From positions 7,192,001 to 7,256,000 of the forward strand of contig PUFA01000081.1 in assembly GCA_003508835.1 (NCBI GenBank): a stretch of DNA of 64,000 nt, read 5' to 3'. The position numbers and the translations under genes are program-made. Below, piece after piece: positions 44,380 through 58,549 of the stretch (position 1 is its first letter; each line of letters opens with the position of its first letter). The DNA comes from Eonycteris spelaea. Taxonomy: Eukaryota > Chordata > Mammalia > Chiroptera > Pteropodidae. The notes under the pieces are model-generated. The model made no database searches, was not told where the DNA came from, and was given only the letters and a program-made list of their open reading frames with translations.

Positions 44380-47180
44380 GGAAGCACTGTGTTTGTTTTA
44401 AACCAGCGACCTCATCTCAGGGCAGCCTAGCTTCCAGGGACTAATTTACATTCCTTGGGAATAAAAATGCTCATGTCCTCTGGGTAGAAATCAACAATGG
44501 GGGTCAAATGTCCTGAGAGATTGCTGGGTTGGCTTGGGGTGGCCCATCTGTTCCAGCTGTCCCCAAGTGGGCCCAGCCCTGGTTTAGGTCGAGGGGAGGG
44601 GAGTGGCTGAGGGGTCCGGGCCAGCTTTGCTGCTCTGTGACTTTGGCTTACTCTCCTTTCTGTGACCCCCCTCCCTCCCTGGATAGAATGAGATTATCAT
44701 CACTAGATCTCCAAGAGCTTTTCAGATCCCACACTTGCTGTTCTGTGACTGATGCTGCTCTTGCTCCTATAAACCTCTGGAGTCCAGTTCACGTAATTCT
44801 CACACCTCCCCAGTGAGGGAAGTTCCATTTCACAGATGCGGAAACTGCTGGGGCAGCAGCACAAGCTCCTAACTGCATTCTAGGGAGCAGGCATAGGGAT
44901 CATTTCAGTCAGTGGCTAGACTTGAGTCAGTCCCTCTGGGTGATGCATGATGACTATGCTAGGCTCGGTGTTTCTTAACATGTGGACTTGCTTCCTCTCC
45001 CCTCAGCCAGGTTCTGCGAGGGAACAGCTTAGATTTGGAGGCAGAAGAGCTGTGACCTAGTACTGGCACAGGTAACTACTCATAAGTTGATTGGCTTTAG
45101 GCAAATCAGTAATGATCTCCTTCCTGTCAGGGCTGCTTCTCTAAGTGGCTTTGAGGACTGAATGAGGTGATGGATGAAAAATCCTTTATAACTTGTAAAG
45201 TATCAGGCCGATGACAAGTATTTTTGTATCAGGACTACAAGGCTTGCAAGCATATGCCGCAGTCCTATGTTCTCAGATAAAGAGTTAAATAACATTATGG
45301 GCGATTCCTTCATTGTCTGGAATGCTTCATCTAATTGGATGTCTGGGCAGTGATTCCTAAGGGCTAAATGAGTTGTCTGCGGAGAAGTTCTCACATTTCA
45401 GAGGAGGAACGCGCTTCAGGCTGGGGCTCCATGCAAGAGGCAGAAGGCAAAAATCGAGCAGGGCTTTGAAGGGAGGGCATTGCTGTAAGCAGAGTGGCAT
45501 GAGTGAAGTGAACAAACAGAAGGCGTGGATATAGAATGGGGCAGCAGTGAGAAGATTAGGTGGCTCGGAGGATGATTGTGTGAGGGGGTCATAAGGAAAG
45601 GCCTAGAAGGCGGTTCTGGGTCTGGTTATACACTGCCTTGAAAGGTGCTAGCACAAAGAGTTCAGGCTTTCTCTGTAGGAGGGAGGCCACTGAAAGTTGT
45701 TAAGCAGAGGAGTGACAGAACACAGGACAATGAAAGAGCTGGAAGGACCTTAAGGTCCTAGGATGCTGGAACTTTTATTTCACTGGAAGAAAAACTGAAT
45801 GCCAAATGGGCCACACTTTCCCCAAAGCCATACAGCTATCAATCAGTGGCAATGCTGGGACTCTCACCTAGGTTCCGAACTCCTAGTCCGGTGTTCTGTC
45901 TGATATCCCATACTGCTTCCACAGCAAACATGGTATCCAGAAAAGTCATTGTGCTCTAAGCAGGATGGGACTGGAGCAGAGAAACAGGAGGATCTTGAGG
46001 CAATAGAACTACTAATTGTCTAATGACCACCCGATTTGAAGTTCAACTTCAGAAGGCACTGGAGCCTTATAGAGAGATGCAAGGACAGTGAGACACAGAA
46101 GGGGCTGGACAGCCCCTCAGTAGAATGTGAAAGACTAAGTGCCTCCTGCTGAAAAACATTTCATCACCAGCTGTGAGGTGGGGGTGAGTGTGGAGTCCCT
46201 CCTTTAGTCCCAGGAGTGTAAGCATGGTACCAGGAGCCCTTCACCCTGTCAGCCACATGACCTTGTATCTCTTATCTCTGGGGCCAAAAGAGCTGAAGGT
46301 GAAGGACTGGGAGAAATCTGAACCCTCAAAGATTTTAAGATTTTTTAGAGGCATCCTCTTCCAAAAGACCCCCAAACCCAAGCTATAGTAACCAGGCACC
46401 CTCTGAGACATGAAGCCTCTGCTTAACCCTAACCCGGGAGGCCTCTGGACACAAGAGCTGCCAGTGTTGATCTTTGATAACATCACCAGCAAGCAAACAT
46501 CCACACTCCTGTGTGGCCATTAGAGAATAGAGAGGTGGCCTGTGTGATGGAAACTACTCTGGCCACATAGCACAGAGTCGAGGCTGGTTGGGGGAGGAAG
46601 GGAGATCTGACAGATGGCAGAACCACTGAGGGAGGAGGGAGGTGGCACCCAGAAAGTGCTTCACCTTTGTGGAATGGGGCCAAACCTGGGGTGGGAAATG
46701 CACGCAAAGCTGGACCAGGAGGAGTGTGGAGGAACACCGTGTGACTTGGGGAAAGGACCAACGTTCCCTGATTCACTTTCTGCATTCCTTTCAAGTGCGG
46801 GTACTACCAAGGCCAGTTTGGCACCTCCCTGTTCTGTAGTCTGCTCAGAACTTAGGTGCTCCAATATGCATGCTTTCCCTGGATTGCTTGCTGGTTGGTG
46901 ATTTCCTTCCCATTGCAGAGTCTTGAGGGTCTACCTTAATGAATGGATGAGAAGCACTCATTAATTAATTGCTATATGTAAATGGTGTCTGAGAACAAAT
47001 TGTCTTTATATACTTTCCACTATAATTTCATTTGTACTGATAATTAGTTGGCTTAGCAAGCATTTTTTCCCCTATTTGGCTAAACCTTGGTCTGAATGAG
47101 GTAGATTTTGGGGTTGTAGAAAGTTTTATTTTTTGAGATAGGACTTCTTGATGGGGTTTCTTTTTTCTCATAGGTCTGGC
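44380..47180. other. Intergenic, upstream of GHRL
   Basis: The first few hundred bases are probably the ghrelin promoter region. L2-like sequence is seen at about 45440-45760 and MIR-like pieces at 44820-44870 and 45780-45910. No gene is recognised. Confidence 0.6.
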
Positions 47181-47530
47181 TTCCATAACTTCTAGATCAT
47201 CATGTTCAATAGAAATATCATGTCAGCCTCAAATAAGAGCCTCATATGTAATTTTAAATTTCTTAGAATCACATTAAAAATGTAAAAAGAAACAGGTGAA
47301 ATAAATTTTAATAATACACTTTAATACATCTAACATCAGTTCAACCTGTAATCAATATAAAAATGATTAATGAAATATTTAACACTGGTTTTCTTTTTTT
47401 ACTAAATCTTCAAAGTCCCGTGTGTCTTATTTGTACAGCACACACCAGTTCAGACTAGCCACGTTTCGAGTGCTCAGTAGCTATGTGTGGCTCATGGCTA
47501 CTGCGCTGGACAACACAGTTCTATCAGATA
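47180..47530. mobile_element. Ancient interspersed repeat, possibly DNA transposon
   Basis: It ends with the familiar 'cgagtgctcagtagctatgt', 'gtggctcatggctactgc' and 'tggacaacacag', which I recognise from an old multi-copy mammalian element but cannot name securely. Confidence 0.45.
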
Positions 47531-49590
47531 ATCATGGGTGTCACTCTTGAAACTTCCATAATCTTAGCCATGCTCTGTTCTTCATCTCTCTTGCTGACCA
47601 TAACAAGCCTCTCCCACCGGTCCTTCCCTATTCTTCTGCCATTGTGGGGCTGGAGCCCCAACAATTTGTCTTTCCTATCTTCAATCTTTCCAACATCTTC
47701 CCTGAGCCTTAAAATATGCCCAGGTCTCTAATTCCAGAAAAGTTTATTTTACACCAGTTCTCCCTTCTCATGCTACCATTTCCAGGCATACTTTCTCTTC
47801 CCCTGTATTCTATGCCATATTGTGTACTAATCTCTCAAAACCTGATATTTTGACACCCATCTCCACCACTGTGTTGAAACTGTTCTCAGAGAGTTGCTAG
47901 TAGTGTGGCCTTAGCCTAGGGACCATTAAGTGCCAATAAGATGTCAAGGGGAGGCTTTTACGACCATATAATCTCAACTGCGGGGTGCAGACCTATGCTG
48001 AGCTGCACTGGATTCATGGGGGAAGCTTGTAAGGATGCAGATCATTTTATGCCTCATCATCCAATTCTGATGCAGTAGGTCTGGAGTGAGGCCCCAGAAT
48101 CTGTATTTTAACAAGCTTCTCTGGCAGTTACTTTCTGATTATAAAATAATGCTTGCTTCCAGCAGAAAATTTGGCTATATGGCAGATAAACTCTTTATAT
48201 ATTTTAACCTCTTATTTTGGAAAATTTCAAATGAAAAAAGTAATCTAATGAGTCTTCAAGTATCTGCCATCAACTTCAACATTTACTAACATCATACTTC
48301 AACTATTTATCCCCCACACAGTTTTTTTTTTGTGTGTGGAATAATGTAAAAGCAAATCTCAGCAATCATGTAATTTCAGCCTTAAAAATTTCTCTATGTA
48401 TCTTTAATAGATAAAATACATAGTAGGTTTGTTTGAATCAGGATCCAAACAAAGCCCACCTTTGGTTGATGCATCTCTTAAGTCTGTTTTATTCTAGAAT
48501 AGCCTCCCTTACTTGCTCATCCTTTCTTTCATTCCATTTATTAAAAACAAACAAGCAAACAAACAAAAAAAACCCAGGCTTTGTCCTGTATGATTTCTCA
48601 CCTTATGGACTTTGCTGATCACTTCCTTGTGCTGTTGTTTAACTTGTTCCTTTCTCTCTCATGCATTCTGTAAACTGGTAGTTATTACAACTAGAGATGT
48701 AGTTTTGTTGGAATTAGGCAAGAATACTTCCTTGTTGGTGTTGCGTACTTACTACTGAATTGCATTACAAGGCCTACAATGTCTGGTGGTTCTAGTTTTA
48801 CTGAATGAAATTTTAAGAATAAGATTTATCTGTGGGTTTACATGTTGTTACATGATCCTGTTCATTTTAAAGTTCTCCATTAACTTTTCACCTGATGGAC
48901 TTATCTACCATTTATAATTGTTGTCTGCATCTATTATTTGGGATTACAGATGGTGATTTTAAAATTCTTTTGTTTCTCTGTTTATTAGCATTTTTCTTTT
49001 AGCAATTATTTTATTGTCTTGATATACAGTTTGTACTGGAAAGGCTAGATACACATTTTTTTTTCCTGTTTGCTAATTTTCAAAAGGTTGGTGTTCTAGC
49101 AACCTCCGAAGTTTTATTCTTATCATAAACTCATTGATTTTTTACATAAGTGTTTCAGTCAATTATAATCTTATTTTCAATGCTCCCATGATGAGTTGAT
49201 TCCTGTGTATTTTTTTGACTCAGCTCCATGGTTTTTGATAGCTTCTTTTTTTTTCTGTCCCAATAAGAAATCCTGGGCTCATTTGGGCATGTCCTTCCTG
49301 CCTCTGGCCTCAAATCAACCATTTTATACTGTTATTTCCAAATAAAATTTCAGGTGTGTTTTCACTTCTAGAGTTTTATGCATCCATTTCTTTATCCTAA
49401 TAATCTTGGTTTCTAATTGCATCAACAAAATAACCTTTATACTTTCAAGATTAGAGTATTATAGTTACTACTAACCACAAAACTCCTAGCTGTACAGTCA
49501 AAACACTTTTCAAGTCATTTAAATATTTTTTGTGTGATTATGCCATAACTTTAAAACTAAAATTACCTTATTTTAAAAAGTTTTTAGGTT
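47531..49590. other. Intergenic AT-rich DNA
   Basis: No gene recognised. Patches resemble old LINE/DNA-transposon sequence, but none can be assigned with confidence. Confidence 0.5.
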
Positions 49591-49599
49591 TTTTAAAAT

Positions 49600-50340
49600 T
49601 TGATTTTATTTTAATTATTAAACATTATGTGGTTCCATAATCAATGGTTTCAGGCAAGGTACACGCAGGACTATATCTTCCATTCCTGTCTCTCCACTCT
49701 GTTTCTCCTTTTCTCCTGCAGGTAACTATCTTTATTGTGATTTTTTTTTCTTTGACTTAAAATTATTTCATTGTGTACTACTTATATTTCCAAATATTTG
49801 AGGATTTTCTAAATATCTATTATTAATTTCTACTTTACTTCCATTATAATCAAATAATATGTTCTATATGATTTCAGTTCTTTTAGATTTGTTAAAGTTT
49901 GTGTTAGGGTCTAGAAATTGGTCTGTCTTGATGAGTGTTCCAGATACACTTGAATGCATTTAAGCGTTGTTGGGCAGAATGTTCTATAAATGCCAGTTAG
50001 GTCAAAATGAGTGATAGGTTTGTTTGTATATTCTTTAACCTTACTGATTCTGGGGGCCTACTTGTCACTGAAAGAGGAGTGTTGAGATCTCCACCTGTAA
50101 GCTGCAGATTACTTCTCTTCAGTTCTGCCAGTTTCCCATATATTCTGAAGCTCTATTTTAGGTACATACACATTTAGAATTATTACGTCATCTTGATGAA
50201 TTGACCCTTTTCTTCTGTCCCTCTTTATCCCTGATAAGATTCTTATTCTGACATCTATTTTATCTGATATTAATACAGGTACCCCTGCTCTTTGAAGGTT
50301 CACATTATACCATTTTGCTTTGATGAAAGACCTACATTAG
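49600..50340 (-). mobile_element. Old L1 ORF2 segment (minus)
   Basis: Minus-strand L1 wording such as 'agaggagtgttgagatctcc' and 'cccttttcttctgtccctct' from the ORF2 region. Heavily decayed. Confidence 0.65.
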
Positions 50341-50814
50341 TACCTGTTTTCACCAACTGAAAGAAATGTGAAGAGGATTTTCCCTTTACAGAAAAGACAA
50401 AAAGCAAAATTAGGGTTCATCATTTCTTTTGCAGGGAGCCATTTGAGTCAGCATGCACTCTGAACTGCAAGAGTGGCACCACCAACCTCCTTCTCTGAGA
50501 CCCACACTCAGCATCAGGCTGCCAGAGCTTCAAACTGTCTGTGAGCATCTCTGTTTTATCTCAATTTGTTTTGTGTATCTATTAGCAAGATCTGTCCAAA
50601 GGTATCAGGAAAGCCTAAGAGAGCTCATATGGGTGTTACACTTAGTGTAAAACTGGATATAATTAAGTTTTTTGATTGTGGTGACTGACATAAAGAAAGA
50701 CATTGTGCGCGTGTGTTGAACTTGTGTGTCTACCATTTGTACGGTGTATTACAGAGAATCTTGAAAGCTGTTAATGTTGGTTCTGCTAGTAGTAGCAAAA
50801 GAGTCTCTTTACTT

Positions 50815-51120
50815 TTTAAAAACTTTATTTTTTTATGGTGACATTGGTTAATGAAATCCAATGTTTCAGCTGTACACTTTAACAGTAAGGCATATATATA
50901 TTTACACTGTGTTGTGTCCACCTCCCATAGTTAGATTTCTTTCTGTCACCACACATTAGACTCCCTTTACCCTGTCTACCTCCCCCTTCCCCCCTTCTCC
51001 CTTCCCTCTTTCCTTCTACCCTCTGGTAATCACTAGTCTATTGTGCATGACCATGCGTCTCTGTTTGTCCTGTTCATTTATTGCTTTTAGATTTATATCC
51101 CACACTTAAGTGATACCATC
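50815..51120 (-). mobile_element. L1 3' end (minus)
   Basis: Reverse L1 3' UTR: 'tggtgacattggttaatg', 'ctctggtaatcactagtc', 'tgtcctgttcatttattgc'. A separate insertion from its neighbours. Confidence 0.7.
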
Positions 51121-51299
51121 AACTTTTTGCAAAGGGTCCTCTTTTAGTTGGCATCCAGTAATGGATGAAATGGAAAACCTATTACTACTTTGAGTGGATT
51201 GATGGGTGTTAAAAGCGCGTGTATATATTATATCATTCCTGCTTTTACTATACGGTAGTGTTTAGTTTTTTTTAATGTTATTTGGTATGATTTGGTAGG

Positions 51300-52150
51300 C
51301 TATTTTTGGATCTAGGGATACTCAAATATGAATTACTGGTGATTGTTTCTTTGCTTTATGCCATTTTAGTTTACATAGTTTCATAAAAATGCTCTACTTT
51401 TGTATAGCAGGGGAAACTTGTACAGACACTTCAACTTTCTTCTGATTAGTGTTTAAACCTTTTTATATCATTCCCATTGTTTTAATTTATCTGTGTGTTT
51501 ATGTTTAAAGTTTTTCATATAAACAGCATAGAGCTGGGTCTTTTAAAAAATCTATTCTGATAACTCTTATCAGGGGCCTTTTATTCGGAGTGCTTAGACC
51601 ATTTATATTTATTATAATGACCTCTAAATACTTTGATTTAAATCTATTTGGCTATTTATTTTCCATTTGTCCCATCTGTTCTTGTTCCTCTCCCCAGCCT
51701 TCTTTTCATGCCCACTTCTGGATTGAGTATTTATGATATTCATGTTATCTTCACTATCGGCTTATTAGCTACACTCAGTGCTTTATTATTCTAGTGGTTT
51801 TATGATTTACAAATACAACTTCAATATATACAGTATACCTTTAAGAAATGGTACCTTTTCATATATACTGTAAGATCCTTAAAACAGAATACTTTCATTT
51901 CCCCACTTCCATTATGTGCTATTGTTGCAACACATTTTATTCTAAATAAGCTATAAGCCCACAATGTACGTTAAACAGATACTTTTTAGAGAGATTAAAG
52001 AAATGAAAATAACTCTTATATTGACTCAGATATTTACTGTTTCTGGTGCTTATTTCTTGGTGTAGATTCAAATTTTCATCTGGTATTATTTTCTTTCTGT
52101 CTGAAGAACTTCCTTTGACATTTCTTGTAAATCATTTTTATTTGAAAAAT
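51300..52150 (-). mobile_element. Old L1 fragment (minus)
   Basis: AT-rich decayed L1-like sequence ('ttttattcggagtgcttaga', 'gacatttcttgtaaatca'). It is probably the continuation of the older L1 on its left. Confidence 0.5.
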
Positions 52151-53123
52151 CCTATATTTCACCTTTAATTTCATTTATGTTTAAAATTTATTATTTATTA
52201 AAGTATATTACTTATTATTTCTTTTGTGGTAACATTGGTTAATAACATTATATAAACCTCAGGTGTACATTATAATTTGATATCTGTATACTTTATTGCA
52301 TGCTCACCACCAAAAGTCTAGTTTTTATCCATTAGCATATATTTGACCTCTTTTACCCATCTTTCCCTCCCTCCAACCCTTACCCCTCTGATAACCACCA
52401 TTCTGTTATCTGTATCTATGAATATGTTTTTGTTTTGTTAGTTTGTAACTTTGTTTTATATTCCATGTGAGTGAAATCATGTTTTTTGTACTTCTTCATC
52501 TGACTTATTTCACTTAGCATAATACGCTCAAGATCCATCCTTGTTGCAAATGGCAATATTTTATCTTTTTTATGACTGAGTAGTATTTCATCATATAGAC
52601 ATACCACATCTTTATTCATTCATCTATTGATGGACACTAGGTTGTTTTCCGATCTTGACCATTGTAAATAATGCTGCAATGAACATAGTGGTACATATGC
52701 CTTTTTGAATTAGTGTTTTTATATTCCTTGGATAAATACCTAGAGGAAGAATTGCTGAATCATATGGTAGTTCTAGTCTTAATATTTTGAGGAACCTCCA
52801 TACTGTTTTCCATAGTGGCTGCACCAATTTACATTCCCACCAACAGTGTATGAAGGTTCCTTTTTCTCCACATCTTTGACACTTGTCTCTTTGATAATCG
52901 CCATTCTAAGAGGTGTGACGTGATAACTCATTGTGGTTTTTGATGTGCATTTTCCTAATTAGTGATGTTGAACATATTTTCATATGCCTGTTGACCATCT
53001 GTATATCTTCCTTAGAAAAATATTCAGATCCTCTACTCATGTATTAATCATTTTTTGTTCTTATTGTATATATTTTGGATATTAACCCTTTATTCATATA
53101 CAAATATTTTACCCCATTTGATT

Positions 53124-53277
53124 GGTTGTCTTTTTGTTTTGTTGATGGTTTCCTTTGCTGTGTAGAAGCTTTTTAGTTTGGCATAGTCCTATTTATTTTT
53201 GGTTGTCTTTTTGTTTTGTTGATGGTTTCCTTTGCTGTGTAGAAGCTTTTTAGTTTGGCGTAGTCCTATTTATTTTT
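53124..53277. repeat. 77-bp tandem duplication inside L1
   Basis: Two head-to-tail copies, 53124-53200 and 53201-53277, differing at one base (gcatag / gcgtag). Both start GGTTGTCTTTTTGTTTTGTT. Confidence 0.95.
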
Positions 53278-54686
53278 GTTTTTGTTTCCCTTTTGGAGTA
53301 AAATTCACAAAAACACCATCGAGACTGATGTTCAGAGGCTTAATGCCTATGTTTTCTTTTATGTATTTTATTGTTTTAGATCTTACATTCAAGTCTTTCA
53401 TCCATTTTGACTTAATTTTTGTGCATGGTGTGAGACAGTGGTCTAGATTCATTCTTTTGCATGTGGCTGTCCAGTTGTCCCAACACCATTTATTGAGACT
53501 TTTCCCATTGTATTATCTTGGTTCCTTTGTTGTACAACTAACGTTGTACATCAGTTGTTCATATATGTGTGGGTTTATTTCCAAGTTCTCAATTCTGTCC
53601 ATTGGTTTGTGTGTGTGTTTTTCTGCCAGTACCATACTGTTTTAATTACTGTAGCATTGTAGTGTAGTTTGAAATTGAGGCGTGTGATACCTCTTTGTTC
53701 TTTTTTTCTCAGGCTTGTTTTGGCTATTTGAGGTCTTTTGTGGTATATAGTTCATTACAATTTTTAGGATTTTTTTGGTGTTATTTCTGTGAAAAATGCC
53801 ATTGAGATTCTGATAGGGATTATATTGCTTTAGGTAATTTTAGCAATAATGGACATTTTAGCAATGTTAATTCTTCCAATACAGGAACACTGAATATCTT
53901 TTCATTTCTTGTGTTATCTTCACTTTCTTTCAACAAAGTCTTGTAGTTTTCAGTGTATAGGTCTTTCACATTCTTTAAGTTTATTCCTAGGTAATTTATT
54001 CTTTTTATTGTGATTGTAATTGGGACTGTTTTCTTTATTTCTCTTTCTGATAGTTCATTGTTAGTATATAGAAATACAACAGATTTTTGTACATTGATTT
54101 TGTATCCTGCAACTTTACTGGATTCATTTATTATTTCTATTTTTTTTGGTAGAGTCTTTAGGGTTCTCTCTATATAAAACCATATCATCCATAAATAGTG
54201 ACAGTTTTATTTCTTCTTTTCCAATTTGGATGCTTTTTATTTCTTTTTCTTGCCTAATTGCTCTGGCTAGGATTTCCAGTACTATGTTGAACGAGAGGAG
54301 AGAATGGGCATTCTTTTCTTGTTCCTGATCTTAGAAAAAAAAGTGTTCAGGTTTTCTTTATTGTGTACATGGGTTTATTATATATGGCCTGTATTATGTT
54401 GAGGTACTTTCTTTCTAAATGTATTTCATTGAGTCTTTGTCATAAATGGAAGTTGTTACCTTGTCAAATACTTTTTCTACATCTACTGATGTGATCATGT
54501 GATTTTTATCCCTCATTCTGTTAATGTTGTATTATCACCTTGATTGATTTGTGGGTGTTGAACCATCCTTGCATCCCTGGAATGAATCTCACTTATTGTG
54601 GTGCATGATTTTTTTCATAAATTGTTGTATTTGATTTGCTAGTTTTTTGTTGATTTATGCAGCTATATTCATCAGGCTTGTAATTT

Positions 54687-54688
<2 letters not shown>

Positions 54689-54728
<40 letters not shown>

Positions 54729-54736
54729 TGTGTGTG
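54689..54736. repeat. GT microsatellite
   Basis: About 23 GT units, with one phase break near 54720, inside the long L1. Confidence 0.93.
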
Positions 54737-57700
54737 TTGTCCTACCCTATCAGGGAAATGTTGGCATGTTAAAATGGGTTAGGAAGCATTCCATCCTCTT
54801 CAATTTTTGGAAGAGTTTGAAAAGAATAGGTGTTAAGTCTTCTTTGTATGTTTAGTAGGATTCACTAGAGAAGCAATCTGGTCTTTGACTTTTGTTTTTG
54901 GGGAGGTTTTCAATTAATGTTTCCATTACCTTATTAGTGATCAGTATATTCAGATTTTCTAATTCTTTATGATACAGTCTAGGAAGGGTATTTGAGGCTA
55001 CAAAACGTCCATTTCTTCTAGGTTGTCTAATTGGTGATTGATAGCCTTTCATAATATTTTATAATCTTTTTGTATTTCTGTGGCACACATCATAACTTCT
55101 TTCACTTCTGATTGAGTCTTCCCTCTTCAGTAAGTCTAGCTAATGGTTTGTCAATTTTATCTTTTCAAAGAACCAGCTTTTATTAACCTAATGTCTTTTT
55201 ATTCTCTATTCCATTATTTCTGCTCTGATTTTTGAAATTTCCTTATAACTTTTATAATTTCTACTGACTTTCGGCTTTTTTTTTTCCTAGTTCCTTAAGG
55301 TATAATGTTAGATTGTTTGAGATTTTTTTTTTTCTTAAGTAGGCTTGTATTGCAACATTCCTTCTTAGTATGGCTTTTGCTGCATACCAAAGATTTTGGT
55401 ATGTCATATTTTCATTTGTCTCTGTATCTTTTAATTTATTTTATTCATTGACCCAATGTTCATTAGCATGTTGTTTAATCTCCACATATTTGTGATTTGT
55501 TCAGCTTTATTCTTGTAGTTTTGATTTCTAGTTTCATACTGTTTCATATAAGATGTTTGATGTGACTTCAATTTTCTTAAATTTATTGAGAATTGTTTTG
55601 TGTCCCAACATATGGTCTATCCTTGAGAATATTCCATGTGTATTTGAGAAGAATTTGTATTCTGTTGCTTGGGGACAAAGAGTTCTGAAAACATTAAGTC
55701 CATCTGGTCTAATGTATTATTTAAGGCCAATGTTTCCTTGTTGACTTTGGAAGATCTATCCATTGCTGTAGTGGGGTGTTAAAGTCTCCTACTATTATTG
55801 TGTTGCTGTCTATTTCTCCCTTTAGGTCTGTTAATAGTTGCTTTATATATTTTGGGTGCATATGTAATGTCTTCCTGATTAATTGTCCCTTTTATCATTA
55901 TAAAATGTTCATCTTTGTCTCACTTATTATTATTTTTTTTTGCCTTGAAGTCTGCTTTGTCTGATAAAGTATGGCTGCCCATGTTTTTCTCTTGATACTA
56001 TGTGCTTTGAGTATCATCTTTCACCCCTTCACTTTGAGCCTATGTTTGTCTTTGGAGTTGAGCTGGGTCTTCTGAAAGCAGCATTTGGCTGGATCTGTTT
56101 TTTTAATCCTTCCAGTTACTCTGTGCCTTTGGTTGATCAATTCAGCATATTTACATTTAGGATGATTATTGATATATGAGATTTACTACTGCCATTTTAT
56201 CTTTAGTTTTCTGATCGTTCTCTATCTCCGTCATTTCTCTTCCCTGTGTTTGCTGATTTTTTCCCCCTAGTTTTCTCTGATGGTTTTTTCTATTTCCTTT
56301 TTTGTTGCTTTGTGTCTCATTTTTTTGTGTGTGTGATTCCCTTGAGGTCTGCATTAACTGTCTCATAGATAAAATAGTCCTTTTTATGTTGTGTTCATTT
56401 TTATGTTGTGTTCATTCATCAAATTGAAGTAGGTATAGCTATTTTTAATACTTCCCCCCACCTTTAACCTTTATATTTGACCATTTCACACCCTATTCTG
56501 AAACAGAGTTGCAATTTTCTACTTGTGTGTGTCACCTTACTCAAAATTTTGTGTACTTTGTGCTAATCAGGTAGAAGTACTCCTTTCAACATTCTTTGTA
56601 ATGCAGGTCTGTGGTGGTAAATTCCCTCAGCTTTTGTGGGAAAGCCTTTCTTTCTTCATATCTGAAAGGTAACTTTGCTGGATATATTCTTGGCTGCTGG
56701 TTTCCATCCATCTAAATATTTTGACTATATCATTCCACTCCTGGTTGAGAAGTCTGAAAACTTGATGAGGTTTCCTTTATAGGTTATCTTTTCTCCCTGG
56801 CTTCCTTGAGAATTATCATTAACTTTTGACAGTTTTAATGTGTCTTGGAGAACGTCATTTTGCATTGAGATAATTAGGTTAGCTTCTTGTAACTTAAATG
56901 TCCAGTTCCTTCCCTAGGTTTGGGAAATTTTCATCAATTATTTCTTTAAATAGACTCTCTATCCTCTTCTCCCTCTCTTCTCTTACTGGATACCCATTAT
57001 CCTTATGTTGCCCTTTCTAATAGTGCCAGATAGTTCTCGTAGAGTTCTTTCATTTCTCAAAATCTTAGTTCTGTTATCTCTTCCACCTGATTAATTTCTA
57101 GATTTCTATCTTTGAGCTTGCTAATTCTCTCTTCCCTATAGTCTGCTCTATTTCTAATGCTTTCTATTGCGTTTTTCATCTCATTTATTGAGTTCTTCAG
57201 CTCTAGAATATGTTTGGTTCTTTCTTACAGTTTCAGCCTTTTTGGTAAAGTACTCTTTCTGTTCACTAATTTTATTCGTGAACTCAACTGCCTTTCTGAG
57301 TTTTGTAGTGCCTTGTTGAGTATTTTCATGACTACTATTTTGAATTCTTTATCATTTAGATCACAATCTTTCATGACTTTGAATTCTGGAGAATTGTCAT
57401 TTTCTGTGTTACCATGTTACATTGGTTGTTCATGGTATTTGATGGATTGTTCCTTTGCTGGTACATTTGAAATAAACACCTTTCTTACTTAGGTATCATT
57501 TTAACAATTCAGGTTGATATTTAGAGGTCTTTCTTTTGTTTTCCAGTCAATGACTATAGTACAACTTTTTGTCTTACCTGCATTACTTGCACCTCTGGGG
57601 TTGTGGTTGGGGGATGTTGCTGTTGTCATGGGCATCACCTTCCAGAGTAGGTTCCCTCACTGTATCCAGGTTTCCTGGGTCTCAGGCACCACCACCATAG

Positions 57701-58295
57701 TGGCGGAATGTGGAAGGTGGGGGGAGGCAGGTTCATAAGCCTGCTGTGCTGCTCTCTGGTTCCCTATGGCTGCTGGTGTTACAGGAGGCTGTAGGTGTAT
57801 CTATGCTGCTGCCACCAGATGCTGGCCGCATTCGAGGGAGGGAGCTGGATTCTGGGGTGCCTCTCTACCAGCTGTGGTGTGGGGGCCACACCCCAACTCC
57901 TCCATCTCTACAGCATTCGCTGGGGCTGAGCACTCAGCCATGGCAGCTGGGGAACTCCATCTGCAGGCACTGTCCCTATTTTTCCTCTTCTCCTGCTTCC
58001 CCGGCATGTTCCAATACACCCACCTTCAGATTCATTGATGTATGGATCTCTCAAGAATCCCAGTGTGTTGCGCAGTGGAACCTTTGTTAGGTTACAGAGG
58101 TTTGACTAATTGTAAATTTACAAGGAGATACAAAGGGGTTGTTTCATTCTGCCCTGCTGCTGCTGTCACTCTTAACCTTTAAGAATATATTTTCACTAGG
58201 TATATAATTATAGGCTGATGGTTTTTCCTTTCAGCACTTCAAATGTTAATTTTCTTATGGTTCGCATAATTTCTGATTTGACCGACACTGTTACA

Positions 58296-58547
58296 CAGTT
58301 GTCTCTCAGTATCTGAGGGGGACTTGTACCAGGACCCTCTGTGGATAATCAAAATCTGCAAACGGCCAAGCCCCTTAGATAACACAGTATAGTATTTATA
58401 TATAACCTATATTAGCATATAGGTTCCAGTAGGTGGCAGATTCAAGTTTTGCCTTTTGGAACTTTCTGGAACATTTTTCGTTAATATTTTGATCTGCAAT
58501 TGGTTGAATCCACAGATGCAAAAGCCATGGATATGGAAGGTTGACTG
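58296..58547. mobile_element. Tigger/MER2-like TcMar element
   Basis: Terminal inverted repeats CAGTTGTCTCTCAGTATC at the left and GGATATGGAAGGTTGACTG at the right (RC CAGTCAACCTTCCATATCC). A TA lies at the right end and CA, a decayed TA, at the left. About 250 bp, no transposase. It splits L1 sequence into 52165-58290 and 58550-60150. Confidence 0.85.
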
Positions 58548-58549
58548 TA

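Larger units (their letters stand above)
52165..58290 (-). mobile_element. Long, dead L1 (minus), nearly full length
   Basis: Read on the minus strand this is an L1: 5' region near 58000-57000, ORF2 from about 56000 down to 52900 and 3' UTR ending near 52165. Landmarks on the plus strand are 'acactaggttgttttccga', 'cacttagcataatacgctc', 'tccagttgtcccaacaccat', 'cattgattttgtatcctgc' and 'tgctgcataccaaagatttt'. Many frameshifts and stops break both ORFs, so it is inactive. It contains a 77-bp tandem duplication and a GT microsatellite. Part of the upstream end (56900-58200) may belong to a second L1 copy. Confidence 0.85.

Noticed and set aside
53232..53645. 137-codon open frame on the plus strand
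   Set aside because: It is antisense to L1 ORF2 sequence and has no independent support as a gene.
57157..58090. Plus-strand open frames of 90-126 codons
   Set aside because: They lie within L1 5' region read on the wrong strand. Cys/Ser/Leu-rich noise.
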